49,312 bases of DNA from CANNDT01 sp945876205. GTDB taxonomy: Bacteria; Acidobacteriota; Vicinamibacteria; Vicinamibacterales; UBA2999. A program made the translations under genes and the position numbers. Location: assembly GCA_947503365.1 (NCBI GenBank), contig CANNDT010000027.1:1-49312 (forward strand), read 5' to 3'. Position 1 is the stretch's first letter, and each line of letters opens with the position of its first letter. Shown here in pieces: positions 6,597 through 18,313 of this stretch. A model generated the notes under the pieces. The model saw nothing but the letters and a program-made list of their open reading frames with translations, was not told where the DNA came from and ran no database searches.

Positions 6597-6896
6597 CTAC
6601 CGTCGTTGCTTCCAGTACCAAGGGCGTCGGCTCGCGTGCGCGATCGCAACGATATAGAGATCCTCGGTGCGCTCGCGGTAGATGAGCTTGTAGGGGAAGC
6701 CATCGACCAAGAACTGGCGATGCGGGTGAGGCCGGTCGACGGCCACCCCGATCTCGGGATGCTCACGCACCAAGCTGACCACGTGCAAGACAGCCTCGTA
6801 GAACTCGCCACCAAGTCCGACGCGCTTGCTCTCGTACCACCGGACCGCCTCGGTGAACTCTTCCGAGGCTGGCGGTGCAATGCGAACCAGCTTCAC
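6597..6896 (-). CDS. RelE/ParE-family toxin, reversed in cassette 4
   Basis: The 99-residue protein starts with an ATG whose last bases overlap the antitoxin stop (4-base overlap at 6893-6896). It has IAPPASEEFTEAVRWYESKR, GLGGEFYEAVLHVVSLV, HPEIGVAVDR, FPYKLIYRE and the terminal ASRRPWYWKQR, all standard for ParE/RelE toxins. Unlike the other two pairs it lies against the array direction, so it needs its own promoter. Toxin-antitoxin genes in integron arrays often carry their own promoters. Confidence 0.87.
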   Translation of the reverse strand: MKLVRIAPPASEEFTEAVRWYESKRVGLGGEFYEAVLHVVSLVREHPEIGVAVDRPHPHRQFLVDGFPYKLIYRERTEDLYIVAIAHASRRPWYWKQRR

Positions 6897-7129
6897 CGCC
6901 CGAGGATATCCTTGGCGACGCGGAGCTTCACGTCGTCCCAGGACTCGAGGGGCATGCCACCCGACTCGATGGCGGCGATGCGACGGCCGATCTCAGCCTC
7001 CCACGCCTGCTGGGCATCGGTATCGGCAGGGCCGTCCAGGCTGGCCAAGAGCTCGGCCGCTAATTCGGCCCGGGCGGACTCGCTGAGACGCAGGGCGTCG
7101 GCCAGCAGGGCAGAAGCGGCTTTCGTCAT
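6893..7129 (-). CDS. Type II antitoxin (addiction-module component family), reversed in cassette 4
   Basis: The 78-residue protein contains ALLADALRLSESARAELAAELL and the acidic Trp helix AQQAWEAEIGRR, ending in WDDVKLRVAKDILGR. It is transcribed first and overlaps the toxin start by 4 bases (ATGA), which implies translational coupling. The N-terminal half should bind operator DNA, allowing autorepression as in related pairs. Its ATG lies only about 27 bases from the R'' box of the fourth, weaker attC. Confidence 0.82.
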   Translation of the reverse strand: MTKAASALLADALRLSESARAELAAELLASLDGPADTDAQQAWEAEIGRRIAAIESGGMPLESWDDVKLRVAKDILGR

Positions 7130-7155
7130 GTCTGAATCCTACGCCTTGGCTCCCC

Positions 7156-7214
7156 GGCTAACAAGCGCCCGGCGGCGGCCGGGCGCGAGGTCGTGGCAGC
7201 TTGAGACGTTGATG
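7156..7214 (+). other. Weak attC-like site 4, possible right end of the array
   Basis: GGCTAAC (7156-7162) and GAGACGTTGATG (ending 7214) bracket 59 bases, a normal attC length. The R'' box matches the cassette-4 start GTTAGC (6579-6584) over 6 bases, then diverges. A perfect 9-bp hairpin (7165-7173/7178-7186) fills the left half, leaving the right half unpaired. That is unlike sites 1-3, so the site may be decayed or misread. Confidence 0.4.
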
Positions 7215-7332
7215 TGCGGCCACCGAGGATGAGCCGCATCGCGTGAGCCAGATCTCAGACGAAATGAGCGAAACGAATGGACCAGCTTGCCGCTGAGGTC
7301 GCGCGCCAACTGGACGATGCATCCCATTCAAG

Positions 7333-7494
7333 GTGAGCGACCGGACGATCGTCATCCTGAAGGACCTTCCGGTCGAGCAGTGCGAGGCCTGCAGCGAGTA
7401 CCTCATCGAGGACGCGGTATTGACGAAGGTCGAAGCATTACTTGCGGGAGTCGACGCGTCGGCGGAGCTCGAAATCATTCCGTTCGCGGCCTGA
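7333..7494 (+). pseudogene. Truncated YgiT-type zinc-finger protein (MqsA-like antitoxin fragment)
   Basis: From GTG 7333 the frame gives 53 residues: DRTIVILKDLPVEQCEACSEYLI and then a helix ending ELEIIPFAA. The CEAC motif followed by SEYL matches the second half of the YgiT/MqsA-type zinc-binding domain (normally 70-80 residues with two CxxC motifs). The first CxxC is missing and the frame is closed by a stop at 7294-7296, so this looks like a remnant. It is located after attC-like site 4, possibly as the leftover of a further cassette or of a toxin-antitoxin pair. Confidence 0.55.
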
Positions 7495-7502
7495 CAATTC
7501 GC

Positions 7503-7547
7503 AACCGGAAACATAGGTAACAGAGTTAACCGGGAAGATGGGTAACA
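7503..7547. repeat. Direct repeat of 20 bp, probable insertion-sequence end remnant
   Basis: Positions 7503-7522 and 7528-7547 agree at 17 of 20 bases (pattern AACCGGxAAxATxGGTAACA) with 5 bases between. Such paired GGTAACA-ending repeats resemble ends of IS481/IS3-like elements, though I cannot name one. No transposase is left nearby. The following stretch to 7799 holds no gene I can support. Confidence 0.5.
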
Positions 7548-7799
7548 CCAGTTGCCCAGCCACCACACATTGAGCGACGTGAGCCCGTGCAGCGACGTGG
7601 ACGCGAACGGCACGCAGCGCGTCCTGCGGCGGCGGGTGTTCGCGGAGCGAACCGGTCTCGGTCGCCGGAGAACCGCTGTGGCAACGCAGCCTCGAGCGTC
7701 ACGCCTCTCGGCGGGCGTGCCGAGCCGGCGAGACGGAGTCGAATACCCGGCGTCGCAGGACGCGCTCAGCTCAACCCTGTGTCGATGGCCTAAACAGGC

Positions 7800-12545
<4,746 letters not shown>

Positions 12546-12672
12546 GAAACGCCCTCCGCGACCATCGTGTGGCTCGGCCTGAACGAAACCCGAGAGGTAG
12601 ACGCGCCCCGGGGTGTAAGTAGCAGGGGGATTCTAGTCCTGTGCCCCGAAAGCAGCAACCATCGGGTCGCGG

Positions 12673-12678
12673 TATCCT
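12673..12678 (+). promoter_or_regulatory. Candidate -10 box (TATCCT), leaderless start of the MBL-fold gene
   Basis: TATCCT ends 7 bases before GTG 12686. No ribosome-binding site is visible there, so the mRNA may begin at the start codon. This spacing also argues for GTG 12686 over the in-frame start at 12641. Confidence 0.35.
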
Positions 12679-12685
12679 TACTCCC

Positions 12686-13681
12686 GTGAAAAAGGTCATC
12701 GCCGGCGTGTTGCTGGGCCTCACGGCCTTGATGCCACGCGCCTTCGCCCAGCAGCCGCAAGGCGACCTCGAGATCATTCCCGTACGCCCACACTTCTACG
12801 TCCTGGCTGGCGCCGGCGCGAACATCGGTGTGCTCGCCGGGCCTGACGGCTTCATCGTCGTCGACAGCGGCGCGGCCGCCGCGACCGACAAGGTCCTGGC
12901 GGCGCTCGACAGGCTTGGCGATCGCTACGCGACCAGAGTGCAGGGCGCCGAGGTGCGTCCGAAGATCAGGTTCATCTTCAACACCAGCGCGCATCCGGAT
13001 CACGTTGGCGGCAACGAGAAGCTGTCGAAGGCTGGGCTCACGATGTTTCCCGGCGGGGCCGGCCTGGCAGCCGTCACTGCCAACGTCGGCGGCGCCGCCA
13101 TCCTCGCGCACGACAACGTCACGCAGAGGATGGGCGACGAGACATTCCCGGTCGCGGCATGGCCGACCGAGGGTTATACGGGTCGCATGCGGTCCTACTA
13201 TCTCAATGACGACGGCATCCAGATCTTCTACCAGCCGGCCGCCTACTCCGACGCCGACAGCATCGTGACGTTCCGCCGCGCCGATGTGATCATGGCGGGC
13301 GAAGTCTTCGACATGACGCGATTTCCGGTCATCGACGTGGAGAAGGGCGGCAGCATCCAGGGTGAGCTCGACGCCTTGAATCGCCTGATCGACCTGGCGA
13401 TTCCCGCCGTGCCGTTCGTGTGGCGCGAGGGCCGGACCTTCGTCATCCCGGCGCGCGGCCGCGTCAGCGATCAGGCGGACCTGGTTGAGTACCGCGACAT
13501 GGTCACCTACGTCGTCGACGTCGTCGACGACATGATCAAGAGCGGCTCGACGCTCGAGCAAATCAAGAAAGCTGATCCGACGTTTCCCCATCGCGCCCGC
13601 TACGGAACCGATACCGGTCCATGGACGACGGACATGTTTGTCGAGGCGATCTACAAGAGCCTGACGGCGAAGCCATCATGA
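12686..13681 (+). CDS. Secreted metallo-beta-lactamase-fold protein with altered metal motif
   Basis: Starting at GTG 12686 gives a clean Sec signal peptide (VKKVIAGVLLGLTALMPRAFA, cleavage before QQPQG); the longer frame from 12641 would bury it. The 331-residue protein then shows the MBL fold: LAGAGANIGVLAGPDGFIVVD, followed by FNTSAHPDHVGGNE. The normal HxHxDH motif reads SAHPDH here, so the first histidine is replaced by serine and metal binding may be changed. Downstream MAGEVFD and the C-terminal region agree with periplasmic MBL hydrolases of unknown substrate. Its stop overlaps the next ATG by 4 bases, so it is the first gene of a three-gene operon. Confidence 0.8.
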   Translation: MKKVIAGVLLGLTALMPRAFAQQPQGDLEIIPVRPHFYVLAGAGANIGVLAGPDGFIVVDSGAAAATDKVLAALDRLGDRYATRVQGAEVRPKIRFIFNTSAHPDHVGGNEKLSKAGLTMFPGGAGLAAVTANVGGAAILAHDNVTQRMGDETFPVAAWPTEGYTGRMRSYYLNDDGIQIFYQPAAYSDADSIVTFRRADVIMAGEVFDMTRFPVIDVEKGGSIQGELDALNRLIDLAIPAVPFVWREGRTFVIPARGRVSDQADLVEYRDMVTYVVDVVDDMIKSGSTLEQIKKADPTFPHRARYGTDTGPWTTDMFVEAIYKSLTAKPS

Positions 13682-14406
13682 GCGCACGATCCGTACTCCT
13701 CGCTTTGGGTGTGTGTATGGTGCTCGCCGCGCGCATCGGCGCACAGACGCCACAGGCCATGGCCCCGATCGATCTCACCGGCAACTGGGTCGCGGTGATC
13801 TCCGAAGACTGGCGGTGGCGGATGATCACGCCGGCGAAAGGCGACTATCCGAGCGTCCCATTGACGCCGGAAGGGATGAAGCTTGCCGACGCCTGGGACC
13901 CGGCCAGAGACCAAGCCGCTGGCGAGCAGTGCCGCTCCTACGGCGCGCCGGGCCTGATGCGAGGACCGATCCGCATGCGCATCAGTTGGCTCGATGCGAA
14001 CACGCTGAAGGTCGAAACCGATTACGGCATGCAGACCCGCCTGTTTCATTTTGGCGACTGGACGCCCCCGAGGGCGCAAGCCACGTGGCAGGGGAACTCA
14101 GTGGCGAAGTGGCAACTGCCGACAGGCGCGGCGGCTGCGGGCGCGCCAAAGACCGGCAGCCTGACCGTCACGACCGACCGTCTGCGTGCGGGATACCTGC
14201 GCAAGAACGGCGTGCCCTATAGCGCCAACGCGCGGCTCACGGAATTCTGGGATCACACGCAACAGAACGGGACCCGCTGGATCGTCATCACCAGCATCGT
14301 CCATGACCCGAGGTACTTGCTCGTGCCGTTTACCACGTCATTGCAGTTCAAGAAGGAAGCGGACGGTGCCAAATGGGACCCTACTCCGTGCTCGGCGACA
14401 TGGTGA
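13678..14406 (+). CDS. Secreted protein of unknown function, paralogue of the next gene
   Basis: The ATG at 13678 overlaps the preceding stop (ATGA). The 242-residue product begins with a signal peptide (SVLLALGVCMVLAARIGAQ). The mature part starts IDLTGNWVAVISEDW, a lipocalin/avidin-like beginning common in acidobacterial exported proteins. Later segments GYLRKNGVPYS and ARLTEFWDH resemble GFLRRNGISSS and ATADWRIFRH in the next gene, so the two are diverged paralogues. No catalytic motif is seen. Co-transcription with the MBL-fold gene suggests a shared periplasmic role. Confidence 0.75.
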   Translation: MSARSVLLALGVCMVLAARIGAQTPQAMAPIDLTGNWVAVISEDWRWRMITPAKGDYPSVPLTPEGMKLADAWDPARDQAAGEQCRSYGAPGLMRGPIRMRISWLDANTLKVETDYGMQTRLFHFGDWTPPRAQATWQGNSVAKWQLPTGAAAAGAPKTGSLTVTTDRLRAGYLRKNGVPYSANARLTEFWDHTQQNGTRWIVITSIVHDPRYLLVPFTTSLQFKKEADGAKWDPTPCSATW

Positions 14407-15425
14407 GCCCGAGGCGTGGGGGCCGGCTTCAGGCGGCCCTGGTGCTGGCGATGCTCGCACTGGTCAGCGCGCCGGCGTTCGCGCAGGTCGATCTCAACGG
14501 CGGCTGGCAGGCGCTCCAGCATGAAGACTGGGTGGAGCGCGGTCCTGGATCCGATCCGGTCGATTACACCGGCATCGCACTGACCGACGCCGGGCGGGCG
14601 AGGTCGCTGTCGTATTCCTACGCGCAGTACGCGCTGCTCGAGCGGCAGTGCATCATGTACACACCGCAGTACGTGATCTGGGGTCCGCAGGGTCTGCGCA
14701 TCTGGAGCGAGTCCGATCCCATTCGAGGCAACGTGGTCGCCTGGAAGATCAGCGCCGCCGTCGATCGCGACATCGTCACGATCTGGATGGACGGCCGGCC
14801 GCATCCCTCTGACAACGCCTTCTATCCGTTTTCAGGATTTACGACAGGGCGGTGGGAAGGTGACGTGCTGGTCGCCCACACGTCGCACATCAAGGCGGGG
14901 TTCCTGCGGCGCAACGGCATTTCGAGCAGCGACAAAGCCACGGCCGACTGGCGCATCTTCCGGCACGGCGATTTCCTGACGATCATGGTGTTCGTCAACG
15001 ACCCGATCTACCTTGCCGAGCCGGACGTCGTCACGCGCTCGTGGGCGCTCGACCCGAAAGCGGCGCTTGCGCCCACCGCGGCGCCGTGCGTACCCGTGTC
15101 AGAGCTGCCGCGCGTCGAAGCCGTTGGCACCGTGCCGCATCATCTTCCCGGCAGGAATCCCGACGTCAACGAGATGACCGATCGGTACCGCATCCCGCGC
15201 GAGGCGGTGCTTGGATACCCGGAGACGCTCTATCCGGAATACCGGAAGAAGCTGAAGGCCGACACCTTCATCACGCAGGATCGCTGCAAGAGGTACTGCT
15301 GTGGGTGGGTGGCGCTGGGCGATCCGGGTTCATCAGCGCCGGGGTTGACCTGCATCACGAACGGTACCGACAAGCCCAACACGACGCCGCTCGGCACACC
15401 GTTCATCCCGCCGCCGCCGCGGTAG
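14400..15425 (+). CDS. Secreted protein of unknown function, larger paralogue
   Basis: The ATG at 14400 overlaps the end of the previous gene by 7 bases and is followed by a signal peptide (LQAALVLAMLALVSAPAFAQ). An in-frame ATG at 14373 would precede it less well. The 341-residue mature protein starts VDLNGGWQALQHEDW and repeats the paralogue pattern GFLRRNGISSS. It adds a C-terminal region with RCKRYCCGW and a Pro-rich end (FIPPPPR). The clustered cysteines may form disulfides outside the cytoplasm. Function unknown. It converges on the M28 peptidase gene with only 21 bases between. Confidence 0.75.
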   Translation: MVSPRRGGRLQAALVLAMLALVSAPAFAQVDLNGGWQALQHEDWVERGPGSDPVDYTGIALTDAGRARSLSYSYAQYALLERQCIMYTPQYVIWGPQGLRIWSESDPIRGNVVAWKISAAVDRDIVTIWMDGRPHPSDNAFYPFSGFTTGRWEGDVLVAHTSHIKAGFLRRNGISSSDKATADWRIFRHGDFLTIMVFVNDPIYLAEPDVVTRSWALDPKAALAPTAAPCVPVSELPRVEAVGTVPHHLPGRNPDVNEMTDRYRIPREAVLGYPETLYPEYRKKLKADTFITQDRCKRYCCGWVALGDPGSSAPGLTCITNGTDKPNTTPLGTPFIPPPPR

Positions 15426-15446
15426 TGGAGGCCGTCAGGTCTCCGG

Positions 15447-16694
15447 CTACCTGCGAAGACTGACCCCCGCCAACTGGGCGACACCGCCCAGCGTGGTCTG
15501 CGCGGCGTTCAAGCCGAGACGGAAATCCTTGTCGGAGTACGCCGTGAAGACGTCCGTCGGCTGGTGGTACTGCGGGTTCCATCCGGCGCCCGTCTGCATG
15601 CCTCGCTCGTTCTCGCGAAGGCTGATCGCGGGGACGATGTCCATGAAGGGCGTCGAGTCGGTGTTGGTCATGTGGTTGCCAACCGCCGCGGGATAGTCTG
15701 TGGCGTACTTCTCGTTCGCGTCCCTGAAGAAGAACGCCAGCTTCATCGCTTGGTCCGCCAGCGCCGCGGTGGACTGAAACTCGATGTTGACGTCGGCCTC
15801 GAGCCGTTGCTCCGGGTTGACCGAGCCATCCGGCCGCGGCATGCCGTGATCCCACATCATCATGTCGTGCTGGATCATGCCGAGCCATTTCGGCTCGGGA
15901 TATCGTCCCGATCCGGGCGGGTCCTCTTTTCCCTGCAGTGGCGCCCGCTGATCGACGTAGGCGCGCGACCCGACGAGCCCGCCCTCCTCGTTGTTCCACA
16001 ACGCGAAGCGAATCGACCTGTCGGTCTGCACGTCCGGGCTGCTGAAGATCCGCGCCAGCTCCATCACCAGCGCGGTGCCGGATCCGTTGTCGTCGGCCGC
16101 CTCGCCGAGCCCGCGTCCGTCCATGTGGGCGCCGACGATGTACATCTCGCCCGGGCGCGTGGTGCCGACCTTGGTGCAATAGACCTCTTCCCGTGGACCG
16201 GGTGGCACCGACTGGGCGTTGAGCGCGCGCAACCTGGGGTCCGGCTGCGCATCGAGCTGGGTGGGCGAAGGGCCTACGCCCGTTCGTGCGGTGGTGATGC
16301 CACGCTGGCGTGAACCGCCAACGCCGCTCCGCAGCTCACCGCTGGCGATCGGGCCAGTGGGTATCGGTGCGCCGGGAGACCCGGCCGGTGCCGGCGCGTA
16401 GACGTAGCGAATCCGCTCGGTGGCGCAGCCGTAGCTCCTGAGCTGCGCCTCAATCCAGTCGATCGCCGCCTTGTTCCGGTCGGTGCCCTGCAGGCGGTCG
16501 CCAAACTGCGTGAGCCCCTTGATCGTGGCCTTGTAGCGGTCCAACTCGAGCCGTCCAACCAGTACCTTCACTGGATCGTCACCCGGCGCCTGCGATTGGG
16601 AAGCGCGAAACTTCGCGAATGCAGGCTTCGTGGCGCCCTCGATGAATGAGGACCAGGCTGCCAGGAACAGAAATGCGACGACGGCTTGCCGCAC
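15447..16694 (-). CDS. Exported M28-family metallopeptidase (aminopeptidase-like)
   Basis: The 415-residue protein begins with a signal sequence (AVVAFLFLAAWSSFIEGA). M28 zinc peptidases bind two metals through His/Asp/Glu; seen here are His190 in VGAHMDGRG, Asp201 in ADDNGSG and the Glu236-Glu237 pair in NNEEGGL. A late metal ligand is likely in NPQYHQPTD. A Gly/Pro-rich linker of about 60 residues precedes the catalytic core. It probably trims peptides in the periplasm. It is the last gene of a minus-strand operon, 4 bases after the beta-propeller stop. Confidence 0.88.
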   Translation of the reverse strand: MRQAVVAFLFLAAWSSFIEGATKPAFAKFRASQSQAPGDDPVKVLVGRLELDRYKATIKGLTQFGDRLQGTDRNKAAIDWIEAQLRSYGCATERIRYVYAPAPAGSPGAPIPTGPIASGELRSGVGGSRQRGITTARTGVGPSPTQLDAQPDPRLRALNAQSVPPGPREEVYCTKVGTTRPGEMYIVGAHMDGRGLGEAADDNGSGTALVMELARIFSSPDVQTDRSIRFALWNNEEGGLVGSRAYVDQRAPLQGKEDPPGSGRYPEPKWLGMIQHDMMMWDHGMPRPDGSVNPEQRLEADVNIEFQSTAALADQAMKLAFFFRDANEKYATDYPAAVGNHMTNTDSTPFMDIVPAISLRENERGMQTGAGWNPQYHQPTDVFTAYSDKDFRLGLNAAQTTLGGVAQLAGVSLRR

Positions 16695-16698
16695 GACC

Positions 16699-17736
16699 TT
16701 ACTGAAGCAGCGCCGTGGCGTTGCGCTTGGGTACGAATCCGACCGGGATCCGCATCGTTTCCTTCATCGTCTTGACGTCGACCACCGATACGTCGTTGGT
16801 CACCGGGTTGGCCACGTAGGCCGTCTTGCCGTCAGGCGTGAGCGTGACCCAGCCTGCGCCCATGCCGCCAAGCTCGGCGCCGCCGAGCGCCTTCAGGTCT
16901 GGCAGCGAGTAGAAGTAGAGGTAGTTGTTCAAGCGGCTGCAGACGACGAGCGTCTTGCCGTCGGAGGTGACCTGCATGCCGTGCGACGGATCCGACCCTT
17001 CGGGAACGGTCTTCTTCCCGGGCGGCAGGTCCGGATTCTTGATGCGCCTGACTTCCTTGTGCGTGGCGAAATCGACCACTGCGAATCCGTTGAAGCCGCT
17101 CATCTGCACGAAGATCCATTTCGTGGATCCGTCGGCATTGGTCGCGAACGTCATCGGCCGGACGCCGAGATCCATTTTCAGCGTCCATGCGGGCTTTTCC
17201 GTCGCCGCGTCAATCACGTTCACCGTCTCGCCCGAGATCGACCCGGCCACGACATACTTGCCGTCTGGCGTGACGTACGGATTGTGAATCGCGCCTTGCG
17301 TCGGAATGGTCTTCACGAACTTCTTCGACGCCGTGTCGACGACGTCGACGCCGCCGGGTTCCGGGTCGCGGATGCCGACGTACACCCGGCGGCCGTCCTT
17401 GCCGACGGCGATGTTGTTGGGATGGCCGCTCAAGGGCACCCTGGCCGTGACCTTCAGCGTTTTCACGTCCACGAAATCAAGCATGCTGTCGGCTTCGTTG
17501 CTGACGTAGATGCGGCTGCCGTCGGGAGAAGCGCCCGCACCGTGGTTGACCTCGATGCCTTCGATCACGCCGACCACCTTGTTGGTCGCGGGATCGATCA
17601 GGTGCACGTTGTCGCCGGCGCTATTGGTCTGGATGATCCGAACCTTCTTCTGCGCGGCCAGCGTGATCGTGCAGAGCGCGACGAGGGCTACGACGGCGAG
17701 ACACCCGCCAAGGGCGCGTCTATTCATCATTGTCAT
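16699..17736 (-). CDS. Exported YVTN-type beta-propeller protein
   Basis: The 345-residue protein has a signal peptide (CLAVVALVALCTITLAAQ) and then repeated blades with SPDGSRIYVSNEAD, GKDGRRVYVGIRD, TPDGKYVVAGS and TPDGKTAYVANPVTNDVSVVDV. This is the YVTN/NHL-like seven-blade family, usually periplasmic or surface scaffolds and often near cytochromes. Two start codons lie close together (17736, or the later ATGs 6-9 bases on); the first gives the usual upstream spacing. The gene lies 15 bases after the cytochrome c gene and 4 bases before the peptidase. Confidence 0.85.
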   Translation of the reverse strand: MTMMNRRALGGCLAVVALVALCTITLAAQKKVRIIQTNSAGDNVHLIDPATNKVVGVIEGIEVNHGAGASPDGSRIYVSNEADSMLDFVDVKTLKVTARVPLSGHPNNIAVGKDGRRVYVGIRDPEPGGVDVVDTASKKFVKTIPTQGAIHNPYVTPDGKYVVAGSISGETVNVIDAATEKPAWTLKMDLGVRPMTFATNADGSTKWIFVQMSGFNGFAVVDFATHKEVRRIKNPDLPPGKKTVPEGSDPSHGMQVTSDGKTLVVCSRLNNYLYFYSLPDLKALGGAELGGMGAGWVTLTPDGKTAYVANPVTNDVSVVDVKTMKETMRIPVGFVPKRNATALLQ

Positions 17737-17751
17737 CTCTATCCCCTGCTG

Positions 17752-18216
17752 CTATTTCGCCGTCTGTCCCATGACCCAGGACTTGAGTATCTGCCACTCG
17801 GGATCGTTCTGCGAGGCGAAGTGCTTGCCGCCGTTGTGGTAGAAATCGCCGCCGGCTTTCTCCTCGAGCGGATGGACCAGAAACTTGCTCTTCACGTTGC
17901 CTGGAGCGACGAAACGCCGGATGGCGTCGAAGTTCCTGCGGGATTCCTCTTCGGTCCAGGTCGTGCGTCCCGGCGGAAGCGGCGACAGATCGAGCGGAGT
18001 CGTCGTATGCGCGTGGCAGGCAATGCACCTCGCGTGACCGGGACGTTTGTTGAGGAGAATCGGCTGGACGTCAGCCTTGAAGAACTCGTAGTCCAGTGTC
18101 GGCGCCTTCGCAGCCGCCGATTGTTGCAGCGCAGACCCTGTCAGGTGTGCACTCAGCAGCCCCGCACACACCAGGGCGACGCACGCGACCGTTCTTCGAT
18201 GCTGGGCTCTATACAC
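17752..18216 (-). CDS. Exported mono-heme c-type cytochrome-like protein
   Basis: GTG 18216 was chosen because AGGAGG precedes it directly and a signal peptide follows (TVACVALVCAGLLSAHLTG). The frame continues further upstream without homology. The 154-residue product carries one heme-attachment motif, CIACH, in HARCIACHAHTTTPLDLSPLPPG, followed by EEESRRNFDAIRRFVAPG. The arrangement resembles the planctomycete-type cytochrome domains found next to propeller proteins. It is the first gene of the operon with the beta-propeller and the M28 peptidase, and probably feeds periplasmic electron transfer. Confidence 0.75.
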   Translation of the reverse strand: MYRAQHRRTVACVALVCAGLLSAHLTGSALQQSAAAKAPTLDYEFFKADVQPILLNKRPGHARCIACHAHTTTPLDLSPLPPGRTTWTEEESRRNFDAIRRFVAPGNVKSKFLVHPLEEKAGGDFYHNGGKHFASQNDPEWQILKSWVMGQTAK

Positions 18217-18313
18217 GGGCCCTCCTAGGGCAGCAGGACCGCCGTTGTGTCCAGAGGATGGTATCTCAGGCGAGGCTCTCGTATACACTCCCCAACGGAC
18301 GGGGGTCAAGGTC

